This document shows, piece after piece, positions 55,798 through 63,977 of a stretch of DNA of 64,000 nucleotides. A program made the position numbers and the translations under genes. Each line of letters begins with the position of its first letter. The stretch's first letter is position 1. Below the pieces are notes generated by a model, which ran no database searches, was not told where the DNA came from, and was given only the letters and a program-made list of their open reading frames with translations. Origin of the DNA: Novosphingobium pokkalii (GTDB lineage: Bacteria > Pseudomonadota > Alphaproteobacteria > Sphingomonadales > Sphingomonadaceae); contig NZ_BMZP01000003.1 in the NCBI RefSeq assembly GCF_014652855.1, forward strand, positions 124,001-188,000. The letters run 5' to 3'.

Positions 55798-58128
55798 TCA
55801 ACTGGTGAACAGCGCCTTGCGGATCACCGCGTGCACGCCCCAGTTGCCATTGGCCACCTGGCTCACCCCGAAATCGACACCCACCGACAGCAGCGAGATG
55901 GCCTCGTCCTCGGTCAGGTCGCGAATGGTCATCAGGAAACGGCGCGCCTTGCGAAAGGCGTCGCGCATCGCCGCATCGATCGAGGATCGCTTGTAGACCT
56001 CGCTCTGTGCCTTGTTGCCCAGCTCGCGCAGGTAATCGGGATTGGAAAAGCCCAGGATGACATATTCGCTGGGCGTCTCGATCATCGGGTAATCCAGCTC
56101 GCGCACATGGGCCGGGGCGCCGTTGGCCTTGTGCAGGATCACCTGGATCACCGCGGTCATCGAACATTCGATCGCCGTGCCGCACAGCTCGCCATCGCCC
56201 TGGCTGGCATGGGGATCACCCAGCGAGAGCAGCCCGCCCGGCACCGCCACCGGCAGGAACACGCTCGCCCCCGGCCCCAGCCGCCAGTTGTCGATATTGC
56301 CGCCGAAATTGGCCGGCGGCACCGAATCGACCAGGTCGGAATGGGCCGGCGCCAGCGCCACCACCCCGAAATGGGGCCGCACCGGAATTTCGATATCGCG
56401 CAGGACGTTGAAATTCTTCTCGATCGTTTCCGGGTCCACCGGCACGCCGGGATAATCGTACATCGGGTGGATCACGCCCGAGGGGTCTTTCTGCGGGGTC
56501 CAGCGATAGTTGTAGACCGCATGCGCCACCGGCAGGCCCGCGCCCTTTTCGATCTCGTAGATCGTGATCACTTCGCGCGGTTTCGGCTCCGTGATCAATT
56601 CGGCATAGTGAAATCCCCAATAGGCCGCCACGTTGCTGCCAAAGGCGCGCCCGGAAAAGCGCGGGTTGCGGCTGGGGCGCGGATCGATATCGAGGATGCG
56701 CACCTGCACCACGTCGCCCGGCTCGGCCCCGGCAATGGCGATCGGGCCGGTGCAGATATGCACGCCAAAGCCCTCGCCCGGCCCGCGCCCGACGACCGAG
56801 GCATCGAGTGGCCCGGCCCCGCGCCGATCGACCACTTTGCCTTCCGCCGTCCAGCGATAGACCGCCTCGGCGGCCGGATCGCCATGGATCATGCGCTCTG
56901 CATCGTCGTTGGCATGATGGGTCAGCGTCTCGACCGTCACGTAATCGCCCGAGCAGACCTCCAGCGCGGGCTTCAGGTGCTTGCTGAAATAGCCCCAGTG
57001 GATCGTGTCGGGCCGCACCGGCAGCACATGGTGGCGCACGCCGGGGGCGGCATCGACCTGCACGTCCTCGACCAGGCCATCGGCCTCCACCGCCGGATCG
57101 AGCGCGTTGGCGGGCTGCGCCTCGTCCCGATCTTCGGGCCGCGCGTCCTTCAAGGCGCTGGGGCGGCCACGGCGGGGCACTTCCACCGTCTCTTCCGGCA
57201 AGGCGCCCAGTTTGCGATATTCGCGCGGGCTCATGCCATAGCGTTCGCGGAAGGCACGGCTGAAGCTGGCGCTGTCGTTGAATCCCCATTGATAGAGGAT
57301 TTCGGAAATCGAGCGCTGGGCGTGCAACGGGCTGCCCAGGTCCAGCCGGCAGCGCTCCAGGCGGCGGAATTTCACGAACTGGCTGAAGCTTTCGCCCGCG
57401 CTTTCAAACAGCTTCTGAAGATAGCGGGGCGAGATGCGATGTTCCGCCGCGATCTGGTGGATCGACAGGTTGGGATCGGACAGCCGCATTTCGATCGACT
57501 GGAACACCCGCTCGAGGATCGCCGCGCGCGCACCGGCCGCGCCGCCCAGTTCCTTGACCGGGGCCTTGTCCAGCAACGTGGCCGCGATGAATTCGGGCAG
57601 CGCCAGTTCCACCGGGCGGATCTGGTCATCGGACACGTCGACGATGGTATCGGCCACCGAGCGTAGCAGGGCCGAGAGCATGCGCCCGATCGCCTCGTCG
57701 GCGATCAGGTTGCTGATCTGCGACGGCAAGGCCGAGCGGGAGCGCAGCGCGGGCAGCGCATGCGGCACCTTGACCAGCAGGAAGCGGTGCTCCCCGTTCA
57801 GATCGATCCGGGTGCGCGCCGATCCGCCGCCATAGAGAATGTCCCCTTCCGACAACTCGATGGTCTTGCTGTCCTGCACGGCGTTCAACCGGCCTTCGAG
57901 CAGCAGCACCAGCCAGAAGCTGGGCGCGTCCTGGCCCATGTCGATCACCAGGCGCTGCCCGTTGCCGGTCACGCGCACGAACTGGATGCCCTGACCGCTG
58001 GTGAAGCTGACCAGCTCGCCATAGAGCTCCTCGGCCGTGGCGACGACTTCGAGGCTGACACGCTGCAACGCAAAACGCCAGGCATCCTGGCGCTGCTCGC
58101 GCGGATAGGCATTGGTGGTAAAGCGCAA
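55798..58128 (-). CDS. AraC-family regulator fused to an acetamidase/formamidase (FmdA) enzyme
   Basis: A single uninterrupted 776-residue frame. Residues 1-180 resemble an AraC_binding-type sensor. Residues about 205-305 form a complete AraC HTH pair with ISPRYLQKLFESAGESFSQF and FNDSASFSRAFRERYGMSPR. A charged, Pro/Ala-rich linker (306-365) leads into a full FmdA domain (365-776). Its motifs DTIHWGYFSKHLKPALEV, THHA, NFGGNIDNWRLGPG and LGDPHASQGDGELCGTAIE closely match the stand-alone FmdA at 60.3 kb, so metal-site residues look intact. FmdA enzymes hydrolyse formamide or acetamide to ammonia and acid. The protein could be an enzyme-regulator that senses an amide. It starts 129 bp after the Rieske gene. 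Confidence 0.9.
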   Translation of the reverse strand: MRFTTNAYPREQRQDAWRFALQRVSLEVVATAEELYGELVSFTSGQGIQFVRVTGNGQRLVIDMGQDAPSFWLVLLLEGRLNAVQDSKTIELSEGDILYGGGSARTRIDLNGEHRFLLVKVPHALPALRSRSALPSQISNLIADEAIGRMLSALLRSVADTIVDVSDDQIRPVELALPEFIAATLLDKAPVKELGGAAGARAAILERVFQSIEMRLSDPNLSIHQIAAEHRISPRYLQKLFESAGESFSQFVKFRRLERCRLDLGSPLHAQRSISEILYQWGFNDSASFSRAFRERYGMSPREYRKLGALPEETVEVPRRGRPSALKDARPEDRDEAQPANALDPAVEADGLVEDVQVDAAPGVRHHVLPVRPDTIHWGYFSKHLKPALEVCSGDYVTVETLTHHANDDAERMIHGDPAAEAVYRWTAEGKVVDRRGAGPLDASVVGRGPGEGFGVHICTGPIAIAGAEPGDVVQVRILDIDPRPSRNPRFSGRAFGSNVAAYWGFHYAELITEPKPREVITIYEIEKGAGLPVAHAVYNYRWTPQKDPSGVIHPMYDYPGVPVDPETIEKNFNVLRDIEIPVRPHFGVVALAPAHSDLVDSVPPANFGGNIDNWRLGPGASVFLPVAVPGGLLSLGDPHASQGDGELCGTAIECSMTAVIQVILHKANGAPAHVRELDYPMIETPSEYVILGFSNPDYLRELGNKAQSEVYKRSSIDAAMRDAFRKARRFLMTIRDLTEDEAISLLSVGVDFGVSQVANGNWGVHAVIRKALFTS

Positions 58129-58174
58129 CGGCTTGCCCCCTGGATTGAGCGACCCTGGTTTGCGGCGCGGCTTA

Positions 58175-58195
58175 TGGTTGCCGGCCCGGCAACCA
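58175..58195. promoter_or_regulatory. 21-bp perfect palindrome upstream of AraC-FmdA
   Basis: TGGTTGCCGG-C-CCGGCAACCA lies in the gap between the Rieske stop and the AraC-FmdA start, 47 bp before that ATG. It could be an operator, or the stem of a Rieske-gene terminator without a T-run. Confidence 0.5.
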
Positions 58196-58201
58196 CCTTA
58201 C

Positions 58202-58216
58202 GTCATCTGTGATGAC
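58202..58216. promoter_or_regulatory. 15-bp palindrome upstream of AraC-FmdA
   Basis: GTCATC-TGT-GATGAC, six bases from the 21-bp palindrome. It resembles a small dimeric-regulator operator. No regulator can be assigned. Confidence 0.4.
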
Positions 58217-58257
58217 ACGCAATGCTGCGCTGCAAACAAAAGGTGCCCCGGATCGGG

Positions 58258-59448
58258 TCAGGCCTCGGCCAGTTGGCGGCCGGTGAGCCGCTCATGCGCG
58301 GCGCGATAGCGGTGCACCAGCCACTTGTTGAACTGGCCCTGCGCGCCTTCCTGCCAGGAATAGCGGCCACGCGGGGCAAAGCGCGAGCGCAGGCCCTGCT
58401 GCACCAGTTCATCCACGTGCAGATCCTGCGCGATGATGTGGCCCGAGGCGCGAATGTTCATGTCCAGCTTGTGATCAAAGGCGGGATCGGCCATCGCGCC
58501 CGGCGCAAACAGGAAGCCGGTGTCCATTTCCAGCGATTCCGGGCCGTTGGGCCGCAGGATCAGGTAGATGACCATGTCGCTCATCATCACCAGGCTGAGC
58601 GTCGGCGGAATATTCGCAAAGGTCATGCGCATGCGCGCTTCGTCCGACAGGCCGGGGAACACCGGCAGCACGGCCTTTTGCGTGGCGTTGAAGCTGGCAT
58701 CGGCGTGCAGCGTGCCGTTGAAGCGCAGGAAGCCGCCATCGGCCGGGTCGCTGTCAGGGAACACCGCCAGGCCCGATGGCACGAAATCGTGCAGTGGCCC
58801 GTGATGCAGGCGACTGGCGTGATAGCCGTCGTTGTTGTTCTCGAACATGACCTTCCAGTTCCACGGCAGCGTGGGCGCCGGATCGGGGCGCGGCCCTTCG
58901 GCATGGGCCAGGTCATAGCCGGCAATCGCCTCGGCCACGGCCGTGAGGCGCGGGGCCAGCGGGGCGGCATCGGCATCGAAATTGATGAAGACAAAGCCGT
59001 TCCACAGCTCCACCTTGAACGTGGGCAGGCTGTATTGCGCCTTGTCGAAATTGCAGGTTTTGCTCATCGCCGGGGCGGCCACCAGCCGGCCATCGAGATT
59101 GTAGCTCCAGTGGTGGTAGGGGCACAGGAAGCCGCGCGCATTGCCATGCCCTTCGGCCACCAGCATGGCGCGATGCTGGCATACGGCCGACATCGCGCGG
59201 ATTTCCCCGTCCAGCGTGCGCGAAACCAGGATCGGCTCACCGATCACGCGGGTGGAGAAATAGTCGCCGGGATTGGCCACCCAGTCCGCCCGCCCCACGC
59301 AGAGCCATTCGTGGTTGTAGAGCGCTTCCTTCTCGAACTCGTAGAATTCCGCGCTGGTATAGCACTCGGGCGGCAGGGTCTCCGCCTCGGCAAGGTCGGT
59401 CGCCGAACTCGCGAGAGAGCGGATGAAGCTGTCGGTAACGAGGGTCAC
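58258..59448 (-). CDS. Rieske-type aromatic ring-hydroxylating oxygenase alpha subunit
   Basis: A 396-residue oxygenase. The Rieske [2Fe-2S] motif is CQHRAM...CPYHHW (C-x-H and C-x2-H, about residues 90-112). The mononuclear iron site is NNNDGYHASRLHHG (two His), and a C-terminal SRPBCC-like domain follows. Such enzymes dihydroxylate or demethylate aromatic rings or N-methyl compounds. No beta subunit, ferredoxin or reductase gene is adjacent, so partners must be elsewhere. It lies in the N-heterocycle region. A spaced inverted repeat precedes it. Confidence 0.92.
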   Translation of the reverse strand: MTLVTDSFIRSLASSATDLAEAETLPPECYTSAEFYEFEKEALYNHEWLCVGRADWVANPGDYFSTRVIGEPILVSRTLDGEIRAMSAVCQHRAMLVAEGHGNARGFLCPYHHWSYNLDGRLVAAPAMSKTCNFDKAQYSLPTFKVELWNGFVFINFDADAAPLAPRLTAVAEAIAGYDLAHAEGPRPDPAPTLPWNWKVMFENNNDGYHASRLHHGPLHDFVPSGLAVFPDSDPADGGFLRFNGTLHADASFNATQKAVLPVFPGLSDEARMRMTFANIPPTLSLVMMSDMVIYLILRPNGPESLEMDTGFLFAPGAMADPAFDHKLDMNIRASGHIIAQDLHVDELVQQGLRSRFAPRGRYSWQEGAQGQFNKWLVHRYRAAHERLTGRQLAEA

Positions 59449-59518
59449 GGGCGCAAACTCCTGAAGGGACGGTCAGCGGTCAATCTAGCGGCGCGGCGTG
59501 GCACCGGTCTTGAGCAGG

Positions 59519-59558
59519 GCAGCACGAATTGTTGAGAGTTTGGGACAACCCGTGCTGC
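59519..59558. promoter_or_regulatory. Spaced inverted repeat upstream of the Rieske gene
   Basis: GCAGCACG (59519-59526) and CGTGCTGC (59551-59558) flank a 24-bp spacer that also contains TTGT and ACAA in mirrored positions. It lies about 70-110 bp upstream of the Rieske start. It may be an operator, or part of the VOC gene's 3' region. Confidence 0.4.
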
Positions 59559-59571
59559 ACCGCAATAGGGC

Positions 59572-60057
59572 CTATTCGCGGGTGAAGTCGGCGGGCACCT
59601 GCGGGTCTGCGCCTGCCTTGCCCCACAAGATGATCTCGTTGCCCCACGGGTCTTGAAAGGCGTGGTTATAACCGTTGAAGGTGGACCAGTAATGGTTGCG
59701 CCACAGGATCGTGGCGCCGCGTTCCTGCGCGGCAGCCAGGATGCGATCAGCGCTGTCGTCGTCGCTGATCAGGATCCAGATGCGCGGCTTGCGTCCGTCT
59801 TGCGCGAGGGCGCGGGGCGCGACGCCGGTCGATTCGGGATGGGGCCGCGCGTTGGCCGCATCGAAAATGCCCAGGTGCAGGTTGCCGATCTGGCTGTCGC
59901 TGCCATCGGGATTGGGAAACTGCCCACCCGGCACCATGCGGTGATAGACCCCGGCCGGCTTCTCGTCATTCTGCCAGCCGAACACTTCGGCATAGAACCG
60001 CCCTGCGGCGGCGGGGTCGTCGCTGGGCATGTCCACGAAGATCAGGGTATTGGGCAT
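59572..60057 (-). CDS. VOC family (glyoxalase/bleomycin resistance-like) protein
   Basis: A 161-residue two-module VOC protein. MPNTLIFVDMPSDDPAAAGRFYAEVFGW opens module 1 (quoted in two parts by its core DPAAAGRFYAEVFGW). IWILISDDDSADRIL starts module 2, and AFQDPWGNEIILWGK ends it. The metal ligands expected of the family (His/Glu) are partly visible. Possible roles include dioxygenase or isomerase steps; the substrate is unknown. The start at 60057 has AAAGG upstream. It lies 123 bp upstream of the Rieske gene on the same strand. Confidence 0.8.
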   Translation of the reverse strand: MPNTLIFVDMPSDDPAAAGRFYAEVFGWQNDEKPAGVYHRMVPGGQFPNPDGSDSQIGNLHLGIFDAANARPHPESTGVAPRALAQDGRKPRIWILISDDDSADRILAAAQERGATILWRNHYWSTFNGYNHAFQDPWGNEIILWGKAGADPQVPADFTRE

Positions 60058-60258
60058 GTCTGCTGGGCCTTTCCGGGATATTGGCGGGAAAGCCCGCCTT
60101 GTGCCGCGCCCGCCCCACCCCGGCTTGGACCTGCGCGCACCGATTGTTGACACCGGTATGGATGGGCCAAGTCATAGGGCGCGCGCAAACAAGACCGCAG
60201 CGCAGCATTGGCCCGAAAACGGCGTGGTCCTGACTACCCATCGAAACGAGGCACACGC

Positions 60259-61362
60259 ATGAGTTTGGTCTGCACCCACGGCGATCGGCACGGCCATCAG
60301 CGGGCGGATACGGCGCCGGGCGCCCTGCATTTTCTCAAGGCCACGCCCGAAACGGTGCACTGGGGCTATTTCTCGCCCGCGCTCAAGCCGGCGCTGCGGA
60401 TCAAGAGCGGCGATCTGGTCCAGGCCGAGGCGATCACCCACCACGCCGGCGATGCGCCCGACCTGATGTTCGACGAAGGGGTGGAGCGCATCTTCACCGA
60501 GATCGACCCCACCACCCGCGCTCCGGGCGTGCATATCATGACCGGGCCGATCTATGTGGAGGATGCCCAGCCCGGCGACATGCTGGAAGTGCGCTATCTC
60601 CAGATGGTGCCGCGCAACAACTATGGCTCCAACCTGGCAGCCAACTGGGGGCACCTCTACCAGGAATTCGACGAGCAGGAGCGCGTGACGATCTACCAGC
60701 TCGACCCCACCACGCAGACCGCCAGCGCGCTCTATGCCTATGACTTTCCCGGCAAGTATCTGGTGCCCGGCACGATCACCAACTGTCCGGTATGCGACCG
60801 CCAGCCCGCCCTGCCCGGCGTGACCATCCCGGCCCGCCCGCATCTGGGCACGGCGGGCGTGGCCCCGGCGGTGAACGAGCCGGTCAGCACCATTCCCCCC
60901 GGCCTGCACGGCGGCAATATCGACAACTGGCGCATCGGCGCGGGCGCGACGATGTATTACAAGTGCCAGGTGGAAGGCGGGCTGTTCTCGATCGGCGATC
61001 CGCACGTCAGCCAGGGCGATGGCGAGATTTCCGGCACGGCGATCGAAAGCTCGCTCAATTGCCTGTTCCAGATCATCCTGCGCAAGGATTTCGAGTTCCC
61101 CTCCCCGCTGCTGGAAACGCCCAAGCACTGGATCGTCCATGGCTTTGGCGACGATCTCGACGCGGCGATGAAAAACGCCTCGCTCGACATGCTGCGCCTG
61201 CTGGGTGACCAGGTCGGCCTGTCGCGCAACGATGCCTATTCGCTGATGAGCGTGGCCGCCGATTTCGGCGTCACCCAGGTGGTAGACGGCACGCTGGGCG
61301 TCCACGCCCGCATCGACCGCAGCCTGTTCCCGGCCAAGGGCGTGGTCAAGGATCCCGAATAA
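60259..61362 (+). CDS. fmdA: Acetamidase/formamidase family protein
   Basis: A 367-residue stand-alone FmdA enzyme of typical length. It has ETVHWGYFSPALKPALRI, THHAGDAPD, GVHIMTGPIYVEDAQPGD, CDRQPALPGVTIPARPH, GLHGGNIDNWRIGAG and SIGDPHVSQGDGEISGTAIE. It would hydrolyse formamide-like amides to ammonia. The start at 60259 (MSLVCTHGDRH) has GAGG 8 bases upstream. It is divergent from VOC/Rieske and followed by a strong terminator, so it is monocistronic. It is a paralogue of the AraC-fused domain at 55.8 kb; roughly 2.1 kb of other genes separate the two. Confidence 0.92.
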   Translation: MSLVCTHGDRHGHQRADTAPGALHFLKATPETVHWGYFSPALKPALRIKSGDLVQAEAITHHAGDAPDLMFDEGVERIFTEIDPTTRAPGVHIMTGPIYVEDAQPGDMLEVRYLQMVPRNNYGSNLAANWGHLYQEFDEQERVTIYQLDPTTQTASALYAYDFPGKYLVPGTITNCPVCDRQPALPGVTIPARPHLGTAGVAPAVNEPVSTIPPGLHGGNIDNWRIGAGATMYYKCQVEGGLFSIGDPHVSQGDGEISGTAIESSLNCLFQIILRKDFEFPSPLLETPKHWIVHGFGDDLDAAMKNASLDMLRLLGDQVGLSRNDAYSLMSVAADFGVTQVVDGTLGVHARIDRSLFPAKGVVKDPE

Positions 61363-61384
61363 GCCCTTCGCAAGGGTCGCAAGG

Positions 61385-61420
61385 AAACGCCGGGGAGCCT
61401 TTGGCTTTCCGGCGTTTTTT
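61385..61420 (+). terminator. Rho-independent terminator of fmdA
   Basis: AAACGCCGG and CCGGCGTTT form the outer stem, GGAGCC and GGCTTTCC the imperfect inner stem, followed by a T-run (TTTTTT). It lies 22 bp after the fmdA stop. Confidence 0.85.
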
Positions 61421-61453
61421 GTGCGCTTGTTTCCTTGGGCAAGCGCAGCGCTG

Positions 61454-61532
61454 GCGCCCTTCGACAAGCTCAGGGCGAACGGAGATGGGCAAATTTTCGT
61501 TGAATTCCGCTCGGGCTGAGCTTGTCGAAGCC
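61454..61532. repeat. Palindromic repeat pair (CTTCGACAAGCTCAG family) between convergent genes
   Basis: CTTCGACAAGCTCAG (61459-61473) and its exact reverse complement (61516-61530) flank a 42-bp spacer. Similar flanking bases (GGGCGAACGG / CCGCTCGGG) extend the homology. A diverged copy is at 47031-47090. It lies between the fmdA terminator and the ribokinase stop. Confidence 0.75.
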
Positions 61533-61541
61533 CCCCCACCT

Positions 61542-62438
61542 TCAGGCCAGCGCGAGTTCCACCTCAGCCCGCGTGGGCATCGAGGCAGCCGCACCCAGGC
61601 GCTGCACGGAAAGGCCCGCAGCCAGCACCGCGACGGCCAGGGCGCGCGGCATCGTTTCGCCCTGTGCCAGCCGCGCGGCGAGCACGCCGCAGAACGTGTC
61701 GCCCGCGCCGGTCGTGTCCACCACCGGAACGCGGCGCGCCGGCAGACGCACCGTGCCATCCGGCCCTTCGGCCAACACGCCCGCACCGCCGAGCGTGACG
61801 ATCACCCATTGCCCGGCGCGCGCCATCAGGCGGCGGGCGGCAGCCGCCAGGGCGGCGTCGCTTTCGGGCACGGTTTGTTCGCCAAGGAAGAACGCCAGTT
61901 CGGTTTCGTTGACCACCACGATATCGGCCAGCGGCAAGAGTCCGCGCCCTTCGGCCAGCGCTGGCGCGGCGTTGTAGAGCGTGCGGGCGCCGGCCTCGTG
62001 CGCCAGGGTGAAGAAGCGGGCCACGGCCTGCGCCGGCACTTCAGCCTGGGCCACCGCCAAAGCCGCGCCAGCAGGAAACACGGTCGGCGCGGCCAGCGCC
62101 GCGTTGGCCCCCGGCACGATCACGATCTGGTTTTCGCCAGCGTCGGACACAAAGACGTGGGCCAACCCGGTTGGCCCGGAAAGCCGCTGCACGCCCCCGG
62201 TGCCGACCCCGGCTTCGGCCAGGACGGCCAGCATGGCAGTGCCATGGGCATCCTCACCCACCGCGCCCAGCATCACCGTGGGCACACCCTGGCGCGCCGA
62301 CGCCACCGCCTGGTTTGCGCCCTTGCCGCCGGGCAGCAGGTCATAGCTGGTGGCCGCCAGTGTTTCGCCGGGCTGCGGCAGGTGCGGCACGCGCATCACC
62401 AGATCTCGGTTGATCGATCCGAACACGACAACGGTCAT
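61542..62438 (-). CDS. rbsK: Ribokinase (PfkB family)
   Basis: A 298-residue sugar kinase. It has an FGSINRDLVM start, the GGKGANQAVASARQG signature 1 motif, NETELAFFLGE and signature 2 DTTGAGDTFCGVLAARL. The length fits RbsK, which phosphorylates ribose (or a related pentose) after nucleoside cleavage. The start at 62438 (MTVVVFGSINRD) is canonical. It lies 25 bp after an MFS transporter on the same strand, so import and phosphorylation of a pentose or nucleoside-derived sugar is suggested. Other PfkB substrates remain possible. Confidence 0.88.
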   Translation of the reverse strand: MTVVVFGSINRDLVMRVPHLPQPGETLAATSYDLLPGGKGANQAVASARQGVPTVMLGAVGEDAHGTAMLAVLAEAGVGTGGVQRLSGPTGLAHVFVSDAGENQIVIVPGANAALAAPTVFPAGAALAVAQAEVPAQAVARFFTLAHEAGARTLYNAAPALAEGRGLLPLADIVVVNETELAFFLGEQTVPESDAALAAAARRLMARAGQWVIVTLGGAGVLAEGPDGTVRLPARRVPVVDTTGAGDTFCGVLAARLAQGETMPRALAVAVLAAGLSVQRLGAAASMPTRAEVELALA

Positions 62439-62463
62439 CGCCCTGCCCCCATTCGCCTGTCCA

Positions 62464-63723
62464 TCATGCCAGCGCCAGATCGCCGGGCGCCGCTTCCAAC
62501 TCGCGCCGCGCGGCCAGCCCGCCGGCAAAGCGATCGGGGTGCGGCAGCAGTGCGAGCAGGACCATGCCCAGCGCCAGCGCCGCCACGATCGTCAGCGTGG
62601 CGCCGGCGTAGGAATGGCTGGCATCGAAGCTCATGTCCATCAGCATCGGCGCCACGCCCTGGATGAAGGCCACCACGGCATAGAACGCGCCGACGATCGT
62701 GCCGAAGTGGCGCAACCCGAAATAGCGCGAGACGAAATAAGACAGCGCCGCATATTCCGCGCCCATGCCGATTCCGAGCAGCACCCCGGCCAGCACGATA
62801 GCCACGCTGCCCGTGGCAAATTGCAGGATCAGCATGCCGGCCATGGCACTGGCATACATCGGCAGGATCAGGCGCGGCGTGCGAAAGCGATCGAGCAGCC
62901 CGCCGGTCACCACCTGCCAACCGGCGGTGACCAGGGCAAAGACCGCCACCACGCCGGTCGCCTCGGCAAGCCCCACACCATGCCCGGTCAGGATCGGCAC
63001 GACATGGGTGAACATCGCGGTCATCCCGCCCGCCCCGGCGGCCACGGCCACCAGCATGAGCCAGAACGCCGCCGTGCGCGCCGCCTGCCCCAGGTTCATG
63101 CCATCGGCCAGCGGTGCGGCAGGTCCACTTGGCGCAGCATGCGGGGCATCGCGCAGCCACAGCGCAATGAACGGCGCGGCCAGCGCCACCAGCGCGGCAA
63201 TCGTGGCATAGCCGGCGCGCCAGCCGTGGGCAGTGAGCACCAGGCCCGCGACAATCGGCATGACCGTGGCGCCCAGGCCATTGCCCACGCCCGCCGTGAT
63301 CCCCAGCATCAGCCCGCGCCGCGCATCGAACCAGTTGGACACGACCTTGCTGACCATGCCGGTCGCCGCCATCGTGCCGAACAGCCCTACCACGGCAAAG
63401 CGCCAGTAGAAATCGAGCATCGTACCGCTGGCGCGCGAGACCAGCAGGATGCCAAAGGCGAGCCCGAGATTGCCCGCCAAGAGCAACCAGCGCGCGCCGA
63501 AGCGGTCCATCGCCCGGCCAATCAGCGGATAGCTGATCGCGCTGATCACCGAAATCAGCCCGAGCACGCCCGAAACCCCGGCGCGTGGCCAGCCGAAATC
63601 CTGCGCGATCGGCACCAGGAACACGCCGATCGTGGCGGAAATCGCCGCCGTCATGCACAGGGCATTGGCGATGGTGGCGGCCAGCGCAACCTGGACGGCC
63701 TGACGAGTGGGCGCGGAAGGCAT
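62464..63723 (-). CDS. MFS transporter
   Basis: A 419-residue permease with about 12 membrane helices. It has an FLVPIAQDFGWPRAGVSGVLG beginning (in parts), a helix 2-3 motif (GRAMDRFGARWLLL), and LLDRFRTPRLILPMYA before the second half. It resembles the oxalate/formate-antiporter-like and monocarboxylate MFS group. It is upstream of ribokinase in the same operon, suggesting a linked substrate. The substrate is not determinable. Confidence 0.88.
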   Translation of the reverse strand: MPSAPTRQAVQVALAATIANALCMTAAISATIGVFLVPIAQDFGWPRAGVSGVLGLISVISAISYPLIGRAMDRFGARWLLLAGNLGLAFGILLVSRASGTMLDFYWRFAVVGLFGTMAATGMVSKVVSNWFDARRGLMLGITAGVGNGLGATVMPIVAGLVLTAHGWRAGYATIAALVALAAPFIALWLRDAPHAAPSGPAAPLADGMNLGQAARTAAFWLMLVAVAAGAGGMTAMFTHVVPILTGHGVGLAEATGVVAVFALVTAGWQVVTGGLLDRFRTPRLILPMYASAMAGMLILQFATGSVAIVLAGVLLGIGMGAEYAALSYFVSRYFGLRHFGTIVGAFYAVVAFIQGVAPMLMDMSFDASHSYAGATLTIVAALALGMVLLALLPHPDRFAGGLAARRELEAAPGDLALA

Positions 63724-63977
63724 AAGGCGCGGTGAGTCCCTGGGCAGTGGATGACCAGACCATCAAACCCCACCCCCGCGCCCTTGCCAAGCGCAGAGCC
63801 CCGCCGGCAAAAACCAGGGCGCCGCGCATCAACTTGCATGCCGGTTGCGGGCCTGTTTTCCAGAGACTTGGCCCCGACCCAAGCGCCCCTCGCAAAATTG
63901 CTTGCGCCCGGCGTCAAGACAAGGCCCCCTTGCGCCCTCTAGGCCCAGGCCTCGATCCAAGGAGCACGATCAGCGCG

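Noticed and set aside
60146..60180. TTGACA promoter before fmdA
   Set aside because: TTGACA is present but no convincing -10 lies at 16-18 bp, so it was not listed as a promoter.
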